DNA of 13,273 nucleotides. It comes from an uncultured Oxalobacter sp. Lineage in GTDB: Bacteria; Pseudomonadota; Gammaproteobacteria; Burkholderiales; Burkholderiaceae_D. The DNA is taken from assembly GCA_934401755.1 (NCBI GenBank), contig CAKRSU010000039.1, positions 1 through 13,273 of the forward strand, read 5' to 3'. The notes beneath the pieces were generated by a model. That model was given only the letters and a program-made list of their open reading frames with translations, had not been told where the DNA came from and searched no databases. The first letter of the stretch is position 1. Each line of letters begins with the position of its first letter. The translations under genes were made by a program, and so were the position numbers. Shown here in pieces: positions 6,445 through 13,273 of the stretch.

Positions 6445-7893
6445 ATGAATAAAGAATTATCATCCATAGCGCAAGAATTTGCTCAATGGCAGAAAAAATT
6501 GCGTTGCACTTTAGTGGAACTTTTGTTGAATTGGCAAAAACTCAATCGACAAGATATTGTGTTGCAGCTATTAGAGCAATGGCAAGCCGATTATCTTGAG
6601 GGTGAAGAAGAGCGCTATGCGATTGATCGAATTGCTGCTTTAAAATGGTTGAATGAAAATCTGTCGAAGCGTTTGAAAACAGAAAAAGCGGTTTTATCCG
6701 ATTGGCAGACCAGCGATGGAAAAAATATAGAAACCGTGCTTTCTAATGAAGAACTCACTGCAATGCCATTAGCCATGGATGCGGTGTTTCACACATTGGA
6801 AACAATGAAGCTTCCATCTGATGAAGAGGTATTACAGAAACGATTGATGGGATATGCGAAACAATCAACCGATCGTTTAGCTAAAGTTACCGAAGAATTG
6901 AATGCCAATCTTGAGAAGGTTGATCTGAATCTGCAAAATCATTTACAGGCGTGGCATCGGGTGTGTCAGAAACTATTAGTTGAAAAAAAAGAGGATCGAG
7001 CGCATGCGGCAGAAAGTGTTCGTATTCATGCATTATTAGCGATGTCAGCTGAAACTTATCTCTATTGGCAACGCATGGCGGCAAAGGGTTGGCAGATTAT
7101 TTCCGAAAATCAAGGAGGCATGCCTGCTTATCATGTAACCGCAAAGGACATTTCAGATCAAACAGAACAAGCTGTTCTTCAAGCTGGACAGTATTTACAG
7201 GATATTATGTTCAATTGGTTTCGAATTGGAACGGCCAATCAGGATGTATTAATGGACTGGTTATCTGTTTGGATATCGAGTTTTTCTGGTTTGGGAATGA
7301 CTATGGAAACACCTGTTGAAGCGGAACAATTAGCGTTATTCGCTCATGAACTGGATATTCGCTCCTCTAAAATGCGTAGAGAAACCAAAGAATGGAAGAA
7401 TTTTGGCGCAGGGCAGCGCTTACCTGCTGTTGGGATTCCTTATGAGATACGTGAGATTCTGGAAATGCTAGCAACTGTTCGTCAAAAAGCTGTTAAAAAT
7501 GCATCAGCTGAGTTAGAAATCCAGAGAATGTATGCTTCCTGTACTCAGATTTTACCCAAGCTCCATGAGATTGCTAAAAATCTAGAAGTAATAACTGATA
7601 ATGCTATTGCCGATGAATTAAAAAGTTGGGTCCATTTGCAGATGAATGGGTTTGTTAGTCTTTCTAAAATCAGCCGTTCGCATGCGGCTAGGGCTGCGGG
7701 ATTATTTGCCGATATTTTAGAGGAACGTATTGATTTGGAGCGAGATGTCAATCCTCATTGGTTACGCCTAAATAAGAAAGAATGGGATGCTGCTCAACCC
7801 TCTTCTCCCGATCAAGCAGGTGCAAAATTGGGGCAAATTATTCTTAAAATTGGAAAAATTCGTCATCATAAAAATGATGAAGAATTCGTTTAA
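6445..7893 (+). CDS. Hypothetical 482-residue helical protein
   Basis: I do not recognise this protein. It has no signal peptide, no obvious transmembrane segment and no catalytic motif I can name. It reads as almost wholly alpha-helical and rich in Leu, Glu, Lys, Ala and unusually Trp (for example W-Q-K, Q-W-Q-A-D, Y-W-Q-R, F-N-W-F and W-L-S-V-W-I). A coiled-coil-like segment lies at about 150-190 (A-K-V-T-E-E-L-N-A-N-L-E-K-V-D-L-N-L), and a short G-A-G-Q-R-L-P-A-V-G-I-P stretch at about 326-337 looks like a loop between two helical halves. The C-terminus is basic then acidic (K-I-R-H-H-K-N-D-E-E-F-V). GAAAGGA about 7 bases before the ATG supports the start. It follows the SDR gene by 97 bases on the same strand, with no terminator seen between them. 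Intact over 1.4 kb despite decayed neighbours, so it is probably under selection. A scaffold or cytoplasmic accessory role is only a guess. Confidence 0.75.
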   Translation: MNKELSSIAQEFAQWQKKLRCTLVELLLNWQKLNRQDIVLQLLEQWQADYLEGEEERYAIDRIAALKWLNENLSKRLKTEKAVLSDWQTSDGKNIETVLSNEELTAMPLAMDAVFHTLETMKLPSDEEVLQKRLMGYAKQSTDRLAKVTEELNANLEKVDLNLQNHLQAWHRVCQKLLVEKKEDRAHAAESVRIHALLAMSAETYLYWQRMAAKGWQIISENQGGMPAYHVTAKDISDQTEQAVLQAGQYLQDIMFNWFRIGTANQDVLMDWLSVWISSFSGLGMTMETPVEAEQLALFAHELDIRSSKMRRETKEWKNFGAGQRLPAVGIPYEIREILEMLATVRQKAVKNASAELEIQRMYASCTQILPKLHEIAKNLEVITDNAIADELKSWVHLQMNGFVSLSKISRSHAARAAGLFADILEERIDLERDVNPHWLRLNKKEWDAAQPSSPDQAGAKLGQIILKIGKIRHHKNDEEFV

Positions 7894-7980
7894 AGATAAG
7901 TTTTTTGGCGCTCCCTCAAAAAGCGGTTTTATAAAAAGGATGATTTTTGTTATTTTAAAAAATAAGTAAAAAAGGCAATC

Positions 7981-8226
7981 ATGTTGATGAACTTAATTTG
8001 ACAAACCGCCAATCAAAAAGTAATTTTTCTTTTGAAATTAGTGCTTTTTTTGATGATAGTTATTTGTGTAATTAGTATTTTATATTTTATTCGAAAGAAA
8101 AAAGTTTTTTCAACTCAATATAGCGGAGCAGATTAATTAAAAAAATATAAAGAATTATTGGATCTTGGTGCTATTACTCAGGAAGAATTCAATCTGAAAA
8201 AGAGTCAAATATTTAAAAAGATGTAA
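7981..8226 (+). pseudogene. Small membrane protein with SHOCT domain, two in-frame stops
   Basis: One frame from ATG 7981 to TAA 8224-8226 would give an 81-residue protein if it were not for TGA at 7999-8001 and TAA at 8134-8136. It reads: short N-terminus; one hydrophobic membrane segment (L-V-L-F-L-M-I-V-I-C-V-I-S-I-L-Y-F-I) with a basic R-K-K-K end; S-T-Q-Y-S-G-A-D; then L-K-K-Y-K-E-L-L-D-L-G-A-I-T-Q-E-E-F-N followed by a Lys-rich end. That last part is a clear SHOCT motif (short C-terminal helical-hairpin domain). The second stop falls just where CAA (Gln) would be natural, consistent with a single C-to-T change. AAAAAGG precedes the ATG. SHOCT modules are small oligomerisation units found at the ends of many proteins. 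The frame is otherwise clean, so the decay looks recent. The 87 bases between the 482-residue gene and this one show nothing definite. Confidence 0.75.
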
Positions 8227-8245
8227 GTATCAGACTTATTGTAAA

Positions 8246-8290
8246 ATAAGGTCTCCAAATAAGGAAAATTTTTGGAGACCTTTTATTATT
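8246..8290. terminator. Bidirectional intrinsic terminator
   Basis: A 12-bp perfect inverted repeat, AAGGTCTCCAAA (8248-8259) and TTTGGAGACCTT (8271-8282), surrounds an 11-base loop. It is followed on the plus strand by TTTTATTATT, and read leftward by a T-rich tract (TTATTTTAC). It lies between the rightward SHOCT pseudogene and the 3' end of the leftward 835-residue transferase gene, so it can end transcription from both sides. Confidence 0.85.
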
Positions 8291-8310
8291 GTCTTAAATA
8301 AATTTTTATA

Positions 8311-10818
8311 TTATTCTTCAAGAAATTTTAAAATTGCATCAAAATTTCTTTGACAATTATTAGCATCGAAATAAGCAAATGTTTTTTCTTCTCGTTCAAG
8401 ATATTCAGATTTCTGTGAATTAGATTGTAGTATATTTTCTAATGTTTCATATATTTCAGATTCTTTAGTTAATACAGGGCCAAAACCATTTTTATGATAA
8501 TCAAAATATCCTTTTTGATAAGTATGGTTTCCGCTAAAGAATTCTTTTTCATCAAATTGATAGTAAATGATTGGTTTTCTCATATATGCCATATCAAATG
8601 CAGTTGAAGAGTAATCAGTTATCAAAATATCTGCTTTGATAAAAAGTTGTTGATAATTTTCATTGTTTGCAAATCGAATATATTGCGGTGTTTCAAAATT
8701 TGTTATGAACTTTCGTATATTGGGGTGTGGACAAATAACGCAGCAGTAATTATATTTTTCACAAATTTTGGATAATATTTCTGAATAAAAGATAGAAAAC
8801 CATTTAGATTTATATTCTGAACTATCAAATGTCAATTTATTTAGATACAGACGCCATGTTGGCATAATCAAGATTAATCTTTCAGATTGATTAAGATTAT
8901 TGAATAAATTATCATAACGAGCAAATCCTAGAAGCTTAGTTTCATGTTTTGATAGTTTATATTTATATCTTTCATCAATTATAGAATTATATTCATCAAC
9001 GGTTGCTGTAACAAATAAATCAATTTTCTTTGTGTTTAACCATGCATGTAAATCATCTTTTGTAACACCATGTTGAAGAAAAACAAATTTTGCTCTTCCT
9101 AGACCATTTCCGAAAGGATTGACTTGATCATCATCTGCATGTGAGCTGATGAGTACTGATGCAGCATCCAATGCTTTACGATGAATTTTGCTTTTAAATG
9201 GAATAAGGTTAAATCCTTCGGATTGCAAGCGTTTCCAGTCTTTAGAAGATTGCGCTAACAAAAAATAAATCTTTATTTCAGGATGATTTTTTACTATCCA
9301 TTTGTAAAGATGTTCTGCATTATCATCTGCAAGGTAAGAACGATCCATTAAGAGCCAACAATTAAAATAAGGATTACTAGGATTTTGGTCTATATTAGGA
9401 ATCTTTTCTCTAATATCATTAATATTTATTGAATTATCATACCATTTTCCTTTAATAATAAATGTTGCCGAAATTCCATTCACTGTTATTGATAAATTTC
9501 CATCATTGAAATTTATCCAGTAAAAATGTTCCGTTACAAACTGATTAGAAACATATGTGTGTTGAACTTTCTTATAAGATAATGGAATTACACAGTTATT
9601 ATTATTTTTAATTGATATAATAGAATTGTTATCAGCAATTATATTGATATATAATTCTTTCTTTATAAAATCGTATTGTTCAATATAAGCAAAATATCTA
9701 GAGGGGGTTGTTCTTAAAAAACAATTAATAATTCCAGTTTTCCAAAATGGTGTTAATCCAAATTTATAAATAGATTCAACATTATTTACTGTGAAGTATG
9801 AAAAACATTCTTGTATATAATTTAAATATTTCTTCTTTTCATCAGTATTTAGAAATTCAAGGCGGTCTTCATGATCCATAAAACGACGTAGATGATACAT
9901 TATGTCATAAATGAATACATATTTTTCATAGTTATTATCAATATTATGATCTTTATAATATTTCAATAAATCAATATAACCATATTTGAATATATCATCA
10001 AAACGTTTTTTATCATGCCATGCTTTATCTAATGTTGATGAACCATCACTACGTTTTCGATAATAATAGTTAGCAAATTTTAAAAAAACAGCATGTTTCT
10101 CTCTGGTACATGCTAAATATTTAGAAATAAAATGACCATCTTCAAAATTTGGTTTAACTTTTTGTGATTGTTCCAGATCATTTGATTTTATTACACTCAT
10201 TCTGAAAAGAGCACTATTTACAAAAAGTTGTATATTATCTTTCAATTTATTTATCTTGATTCTATTTTTAGCTTTTTTTCCGAATTTATAGTTTAGTGAA
10301 TGTTTATCTTTTATTTTATGTGTTGACTCTAGATAGAAAAAGACATTCATTGATATCATAGCAATATCAGGGGTTTTCTTGAGTTCTCTATCAATATAAT
10401 AAAAGCAATTGTATTCAAGCAAATCGTCAGGATCACAAAATGTGACCCATTCTGTTTTTGCGTATTTCATACCAAGATTTCTTGCACTTGCTTGACCACC
10501 ATTTTTTTTGTAAATATATTTAATATTTTTAGGATATTGATTGGCATATTCTTTGATGATTGTTGCCGTTCTATCTGTTGAACCATCATCAACACAAATC
10601 AAAAATATATTTTCTTTAAAATCAAGTCTTTGATTAATTAATGATTTGATATATTCATCAATATACTTTTCTACATTATAGCAAGCTGAAATAACGGTAT
10701 ATTTTTCAAATCCATTTTTTTTGTGTGCTATATACCTATACCATTTTTTATTTTGAAGATGTTTTTGTATAAAGTGATTCCAAAGCTCACGTTTGCGTTC
10801 AATAAATCTAATTGCCAT
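8311..10818 (-). CDS. Fusion of GT2 glycosyltransferase and CDP-glycerol glycerophosphotransferase
   Basis: This 835-residue protein has two enzymes in one chain. Residues about 38-270 form a GT-A family 2 glycosyltransferase: V-I-S-A-C-Y-N at 42-48, V-D-D-G-S-T-D at 76-82, G-G-Q-A-S-A-R-N at 107-114 and the metal-binding D-P-D-D at 129-132. Residues about 280-480 are a linker with a beta-like, Asn-rich part. Residues about 485-835 match the TagF/Glyphos_transf family, which moves polyol-phosphate such as glycerol-3-phosphate from CDP-glycerol: L-Q-H-G-V at 581-585, C-P-H-P-N at 696-700 and T-D-Y-S-S at 734-738. His583 and His698 are likely equivalents of the two essential TagF histidines. 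No membrane helix is evident, so membrane association would be peripheral. No Shine-Dalgarno site is visible before the ATG at 10818; the GT2 motifs lie well inside, so the start matters little. It is the last gene of a leftward galE-GT2 run. Codons are extremely A/T-rich. The polymer is probably a capsule or teichoic-acid-like glycan (inference). Confidence 0.88.
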   Translation of the reverse strand: MAIRFIERKRELWNHFIQKHLQNKKWYRYIAHKKNGFEKYTVISACYNVEKYIDEYIKSLINQRLDFKENIFLICVDDGSTDRTATIIKEYANQYPKNIKYIYKKNGGQASARNLGMKYAKTEWVTFCDPDDLLEYNCFYYIDRELKKTPDIAMISMNVFFYLESTHKIKDKHSLNYKFGKKAKNRIKINKLKDNIQLFVNSALFRMSVIKSNDLEQSQKVKPNFEDGHFISKYLACTREKHAVFLKFANYYYRKRSDGSSTLDKAWHDKKRFDDIFKYGYIDLLKYYKDHNIDNNYEKYVFIYDIMYHLRRFMDHEDRLEFLNTDEKKKYLNYIQECFSYFTVNNVESIYKFGLTPFWKTGIINCFLRTTPSRYFAYIEQYDFIKKELYINIIADNNSIISIKNNNNCVIPLSYKKVQHTYVSNQFVTEHFYWINFNDGNLSITVNGISATFIIKGKWYDNSININDIREKIPNIDQNPSNPYFNCWLLMDRSYLADDNAEHLYKWIVKNHPEIKIYFLLAQSSKDWKRLQSEGFNLIPFKSKIHRKALDAASVLISSHADDDQVNPFGNGLGRAKFVFLQHGVTKDDLHAWLNTKKIDLFVTATVDEYNSIIDERYKYKLSKHETKLLGFARYDNLFNNLNQSERLILIMPTWRLYLNKLTFDSSEYKSKWFSIFYSEILSKICEKYNYCCVICPHPNIRKFITNFETPQYIRFANNENYQQLFIKADILITDYSSTAFDMAYMRKPIIYYQFDEKEFFSGNHTYQKGYFDYHKNGFGPVLTKESEIYETLENILQSNSQKSEYLEREEKTFAYFDANNCQRNFDAILKFLEE

Positions 10819-10877
10819 TTTTGTATGTTTTGTATTTTTAAAGTGTTGTTTTGATATGTTTTTATAGTTTTATTAAG

Positions 10878-11951
10878 TTATTGTGGCACTTTTCTATGAT
10901 TTATTATTGAACTGTAAAGTTTTTGATAAAAATATTTTATTAAATATTTTTTATTGTTGTTGAGTAATATTATATTTATTATTTTATATCTTAATAATTT
11001 AAAGAGATTAAATTTTTTGTTGTTTATAATGCATTCTTTAATAAAATTTGAATTAAAATATTTGAATAAGTAATAAAAACCTTTATTAAAATTACGTTTA
11101 TTTAGTTGTTTGAATCTATCTAAAGCATTTTGAAAAATTCTTTCATTTAATGTATCAAGTAAATATTTATATTCACTAAGAGTATTAAATTCAGTTAAAA
11201 AATTTTTTAGATGTGTCGTAATCATGATTTCACTACAGAATTCTTTAAATTCATTAATATTGATAGATTCTTTAGAAGAAATACCACTACCTAACCTATA
11301 GGTATAAATCGGAGGAGTTTGTTTTCCAATAAATGATTTGCTAAAGTAAACAATTAGAAAGTAGATATACGCATCTTCTGCTGTTCTTATAGATAGATCT
11401 TTTATATGTTGAAATGCTTTTTGACAAATTGTTGTTTTAAATATTTTGTTCCATAAGACCCAGCTATGTTTATTATTGATAAAGCAAGATTCAAGAATAT
11501 TTTTAGCTCCAATTATTTCTTGGTTAATGACTTTATGCCATTGGGAGAATTCTTGTTTTTTATCAGGATTTTCTTTTGAGTTAATATCGATGCTGAACTG
11601 GACAATATTTTTATCGCATGTTTCGATAGTAGCAACCATTAATTTCAATGAATCAGTATTTGTTAGATAATCATCTGCATCCATGAAATATGTATATTTT
11701 CCGTGTGCTTGAAATATTCCAGTTTTTCGTGCCAATAGTGATTTTTGATTAGGGGTATGAATTACATTAAATCGTGGATCTTTTTTCGCATATTCCTGAA
11801 GAATTGCACCTGATCCATCGGTTGAACCATCATTGACACAAATGATTTCGATATCGGTCAGTGTTTGATGAATGACCGAGTCTAAGCATTCTCGTAGGTA
11901 TTTTTCGGTGTTGTAGACGGGAATGATGATGGAGACTTTAGGTTGTGTCAT
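10878..11951 (-). CDS. GT2 family glycosyltransferase
   Basis: The 357-residue enzyme transfers a sugar from a nucleotide-sugar donor onto a growing glycan on the inner face of the membrane. The N-terminal GT-A domain has V-S-I-I-I-P-V-Y-N at 6-14, V-N-D-G-S-T-D at 39-45, a K-x-G-I-F-x-A-x-G-K-Y segment near 76-86 and the D-A-D-D metal site at 91-94. The rest (about 120-357) is variable and ends in a Lys/Asn/Ile/Tyr-rich region, as usual for acceptor-specific halves of polysaccharide transferases. No transmembrane helix is clear. It lies 80 bases after galE and 59 bases before the fusion transferase, all leftward, so one operon is likely. The ATG at 11951 lacks a clear ribosome site. Base composition falls from galE-like in the first 300 bases (which hold the conserved motifs) to very AT-rich further on. 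Sugar specificity is unknown. Confidence 0.88.
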   Translation of the reverse strand: MTQPKVSIIIPVYNTEKYLRECLDSVIHQTLTDIEIICVNDGSTDGSGAILQEYAKKDPRFNVIHTPNQKSLLARKTGIFQAHGKYTYFMDADDYLTNTDSLKLMVATIETCDKNIVQFSIDINSKENPDKKQEFSQWHKVINQEIIGAKNILESCFINNKHSWVLWNKIFKTTICQKAFQHIKDLSIRTAEDAYIYFLIVYFSKSFIGKQTPPIYTYRLGSGISSKESININEFKEFCSEIMITTHLKNFLTEFNTLSEYKYLLDTLNERIFQNALDRFKQLNKRNFNKGFYYLFKYFNSNFIKECIINNKKFNLFKLLRYKIINIILLNNNKKYLIKYFYQKLYSSIINHRKVPQ

Positions 11952-12029
11952 GGTGCAATGTTTAATGGTTATGCGTTTTAGGTGTTATTTGGTTCTTGGT
12001 ATTTTTTTTGTGTTTAGTATTTATTTATT

Positions 12030-12070
12030 CTTCATGCTTCGTTTTTCGTGCTTTGTTCTTTGTGCTCTGT
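12030..12070. repeat. Low-complexity imperfect repeat at the 3' end of galE
   Basis: Variants of a TTCGTGCTTTG-like unit (TTCATGCTTCG, TTTTTCGTGC, TTTGTTC, TTTGTGC) follow each other on the plus strand. They encode the last residues of GalE (H-K-E-Q-S-T-K-N-E-A) and run just past its stop. This looks like a slippage-prone tract that has been captured as a C-terminal tail. The repeat is loose and short. Confidence 0.35.
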
Positions 12071-13159
12071 AGAGAACGTGTGTTTTTCCCATTCCCAAGC
12101 GGATTTCACCGCATCCGTGAGTGTCTTTTTCGGTGTCCAATTCAGTTGTTCTTTAGCTTTGCGGTTGTCCGCAATGAGAATCGCGGGATCTCCCGCTCTT
12201 CTCGCTTGATATTGAACCGGAATGCTTTGTTGGGTGATTTGTTCACACACGGCAAAGACTTCTTTGACGGTATTGCCGTGATTGGTCCCTAAGTTAAAAG
12301 CGGTGGTTGGTTGGCCTTGTTCTAGATAGGCCAGTGCTTTTAAATGGGCTTGAGCGAGATCTTCAACATGGATGTAGTCTCGAACACAGGTGCCGTCTTT
12401 GGTGTCATAGTCACTTCCATAGAGTTGAAAGGCTTTTTTTTCGGTGGGTTTTGTTGCTTGAGTTTGTTGAACCGCTGCTTTTAAGATGTTGGGAATGAGA
12501 TGGGTTTCAGGACAATGCCATTCACCAATTCGGGTGTTGGTATCTGCGCCTGCGGCATTGAAGTAGCGTAGTCTGACGCTTTTGATGCCATAGGCTTTGT
12601 CATAATCATCCATGATGTGTTCAACGGTGAGTTTGGACATGCCATAAGGATTGACGGGGTTTTGAGGGTGTTTTTCGTCAATAGGACTGTATTGCGGTTC
12701 ACCATAGGTGGCGGCAGTACTGGAGAAGACGATTTGGCAGATGCCATGATGGGTCATGGCATCTAATAGGTTTAGGGTGCCCACGATGTTGTTACGGTAG
12801 TATTTGCCGGGATTTTTAACGCTTTCTGCGACTTGGCTATAGGCGGCGAAGTGAATGACGGCGGTGATGTCGGGATTCTCTTTAAGGGTTTGTTCGATGT
12901 CTTGTGGGTTTAAGAGATTGCCTTTGATAAAGGCTTTGAGTTTTCCTTTAGTGGTTTTGCTGATATGTGTCAGGGTATCAACGGTTTCTTGATGACCGAG
13001 TTCAAGACTATCGAAGAGGATGATGTTTCGTCCTGCTTCAAGGAGGGCTATTGCACAATGGCTGCCGATGTAGCCGGCACCTCCTGTGATGAGAATAGTC
13101 CCTTTTTTTGTTTGGTTTTGTGGGGTTTGTTGTTCTATGAACGGTTTTTGGGTGTCCAT
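12032..13159 (-). CDS. galE: UDP-glucose 4-epimerase
   Basis: GalE interconverts UDP-glucose and UDP-galactose (some members also the N-acetyl forms) with bound NAD, feeding galactose into surface glycans and the Leloir pathway. The extended-SDR motifs are all present: T-G-G-A-G-Y-I-G at 25-32, F-D-S-L-E-L-G-H at about 49-56, H-F-A-A-Y-S-Q-V-A-E-S at about 103-113, S-S-T at 146-148, and Y-G-M-S-K with Tyr172 and Lys176. R-Y-F-N-A-A-G-A-D lies near 198 and C-V-R-D-Y-I-H-V near 258. At 375 residues it is about 40 longer than the usual 330-340. The excess is a roughly 20-residue Gln/Lys/Thr-rich N-terminal extension and a low-complexity C-terminal tail. The ATG at 13159 is the only one before the first strand; the ribosome site is weak (AAGAAG). 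It heads the visible part of the leftward polysaccharide run, 18 bases after an upstream gene. Its GC content is clearly higher than that of the transferases downstream. Confidence 0.94.
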   Translation of the reverse strand: MDTQKPFIEQQTPQNQTKKGTILITGGAGYIGSHCAIALLEAGRNIILFDSLELGHQETVDTLTHISKTTKGKLKAFIKGNLLNPQDIEQTLKENPDITAVIHFAAYSQVAESVKNPGKYYRNNIVGTLNLLDAMTHHGICQIVFSSTAATYGEPQYSPIDEKHPQNPVNPYGMSKLTVEHIMDDYDKAYGIKSVRLRYFNAAGADTNTRIGEWHCPETHLIPNILKAAVQQTQATKPTEKKAFQLYGSDYDTKDGTCVRDYIHVEDLAQAHLKALAYLEQGQPTTAFNLGTNHGNTVKEVFAVCEQITQQSIPVQYQARRAGDPAILIADNRKAKEQLNWTPKKTLTDAVKSAWEWEKHTFSTEHKEQSTKNEA

Positions 13160-13177
13160 TTTGTACTGGCTTCTTTT

Positions 13178-13273
13178 TTATGGGTGTTGTTGAATGGCTT
13201 TTGTATGGGATGCCGTCGGTAAGTGACGGTCTCTTAAAACAACATCTTGGATATAGTCGTAATAGCTATTGGC
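13178..13273 (-). CDS. C-terminal end of an unidentified gene (partial)
   Basis: On the minus strand an open frame enters from the right edge and ends at TAA 13180-13178, giving 31 residues (A-N-S-Y-Y-D-Y-I-Q-D-V-V-L-R-D-R-H-L-P-T... ending Q-Q-H-P). Base composition resembles galE, and its stop is only 18 bases before the galE start on the same strand, so it is probably an upstream partner in the same operon. Too little is present to name a family. Confidence 0.5.
   Translation of the reverse strand, partial: ANSYYDYIQDVVLRDRHLPTASHTKAIQQHP

Noticed and set aside
7787..7969. 60-residue plus frame overlapping the end of the 482-residue gene
   Set aside because: It mostly overlaps the real gene in another frame, and its tail shows no domain or ribosome site.
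3216..8001. TGA recoded as an amino acid (several genes share in-frame TGA)
   Set aside because: The AraC stop at 3422-3424 falls where relatives have Leu, not Trp or Sec. Frameshifts, a deletion and a TAA accompany the TGAs, and intact genes here use TGG for Trp and end in TGA (ogt).
12481..12747. Minus-strand frame of 88 residues within galE
   Set aside because: It is a shadow frame of galE, which has full motif support.
1..13273. CRISPR arrays, tRNA or rRNA genes, insertion sequences, prophage genes
   Set aside because: No regularly spaced repeats, cloverleaf-like sequences, transposase motifs or phage-type genes were seen in either strand.

Overview
The window comes from an AT-rich bacterium, most likely a Gram-negative (proteobacterial) one. 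The evidence is a lipobox lipoprotein paired with a secreted Sel1-repeat protein, a small NrdD-like protein of a kind I recall mainly from Proteobacteria, and a polysaccharide-type galE/glycosyltransferase run. I cannot name the genus. Several genes in the middle are broken by point stops, frameshifts or deletions while neighbours are intact, which suggests ongoing gene loss, as in host-associated or niche-restricted lineages.

Left part (1-2680): a decayed C-terminal scrap of a membrane protein (possibly MATE family) at the edge. Next is a leftward two-gene unit, lipoprotein (863-1558) then Sel1-repeat exported protein (257-850), and a divergent rightward NUDIX hydrolase with the Nudix_N accessory domain (1620-2246). 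A 57-residue gene on the minus strand (2357-2530) carries a glycyl-radical-like motif as in the C-terminus of anaerobic ribonucleotide reductase.

Middle part (2678-8290): a minus-strand AraC-family regulator pseudogene lies divergent from a DNA-alkylation repair pair, a short AlkA-type 3-methyladenine glycosylase and an O6-alkylguanine-DNA alkyltransferase (Ogt). These are followed on the same strand by a wrecked SAM-dependent methyltransferase, an intact SDR oxidoreductase, a 482-residue helical protein I do not recognise, and a small membrane/SHOCT protein broken by two in-frame stops. A strong two-way hairpin terminator (about 8246-8290) closes this rightward block and also the leftward block that meets it.

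Right part (8311-13273): a leftward surface-polysaccharide block. In order of transcription it has the tail of an unidentified gene running off the edge, galE (UDP-glucose 4-epimerase), a GT2 glycosyltransferase, and an 835-residue fusion of a GT2 domain with a CDP-glycerol glycerophosphotransferase (TagF-like) domain. GalE would supply UDP-galactose, while the GT2 and fusion enzyme would build a glycan that may carry polyol-phosphate, as in capsules or teichoic-acid-like polymers. The two transferase genes are much richer in A+T than galE, the usual look of an exchangeable polysaccharide cassette.
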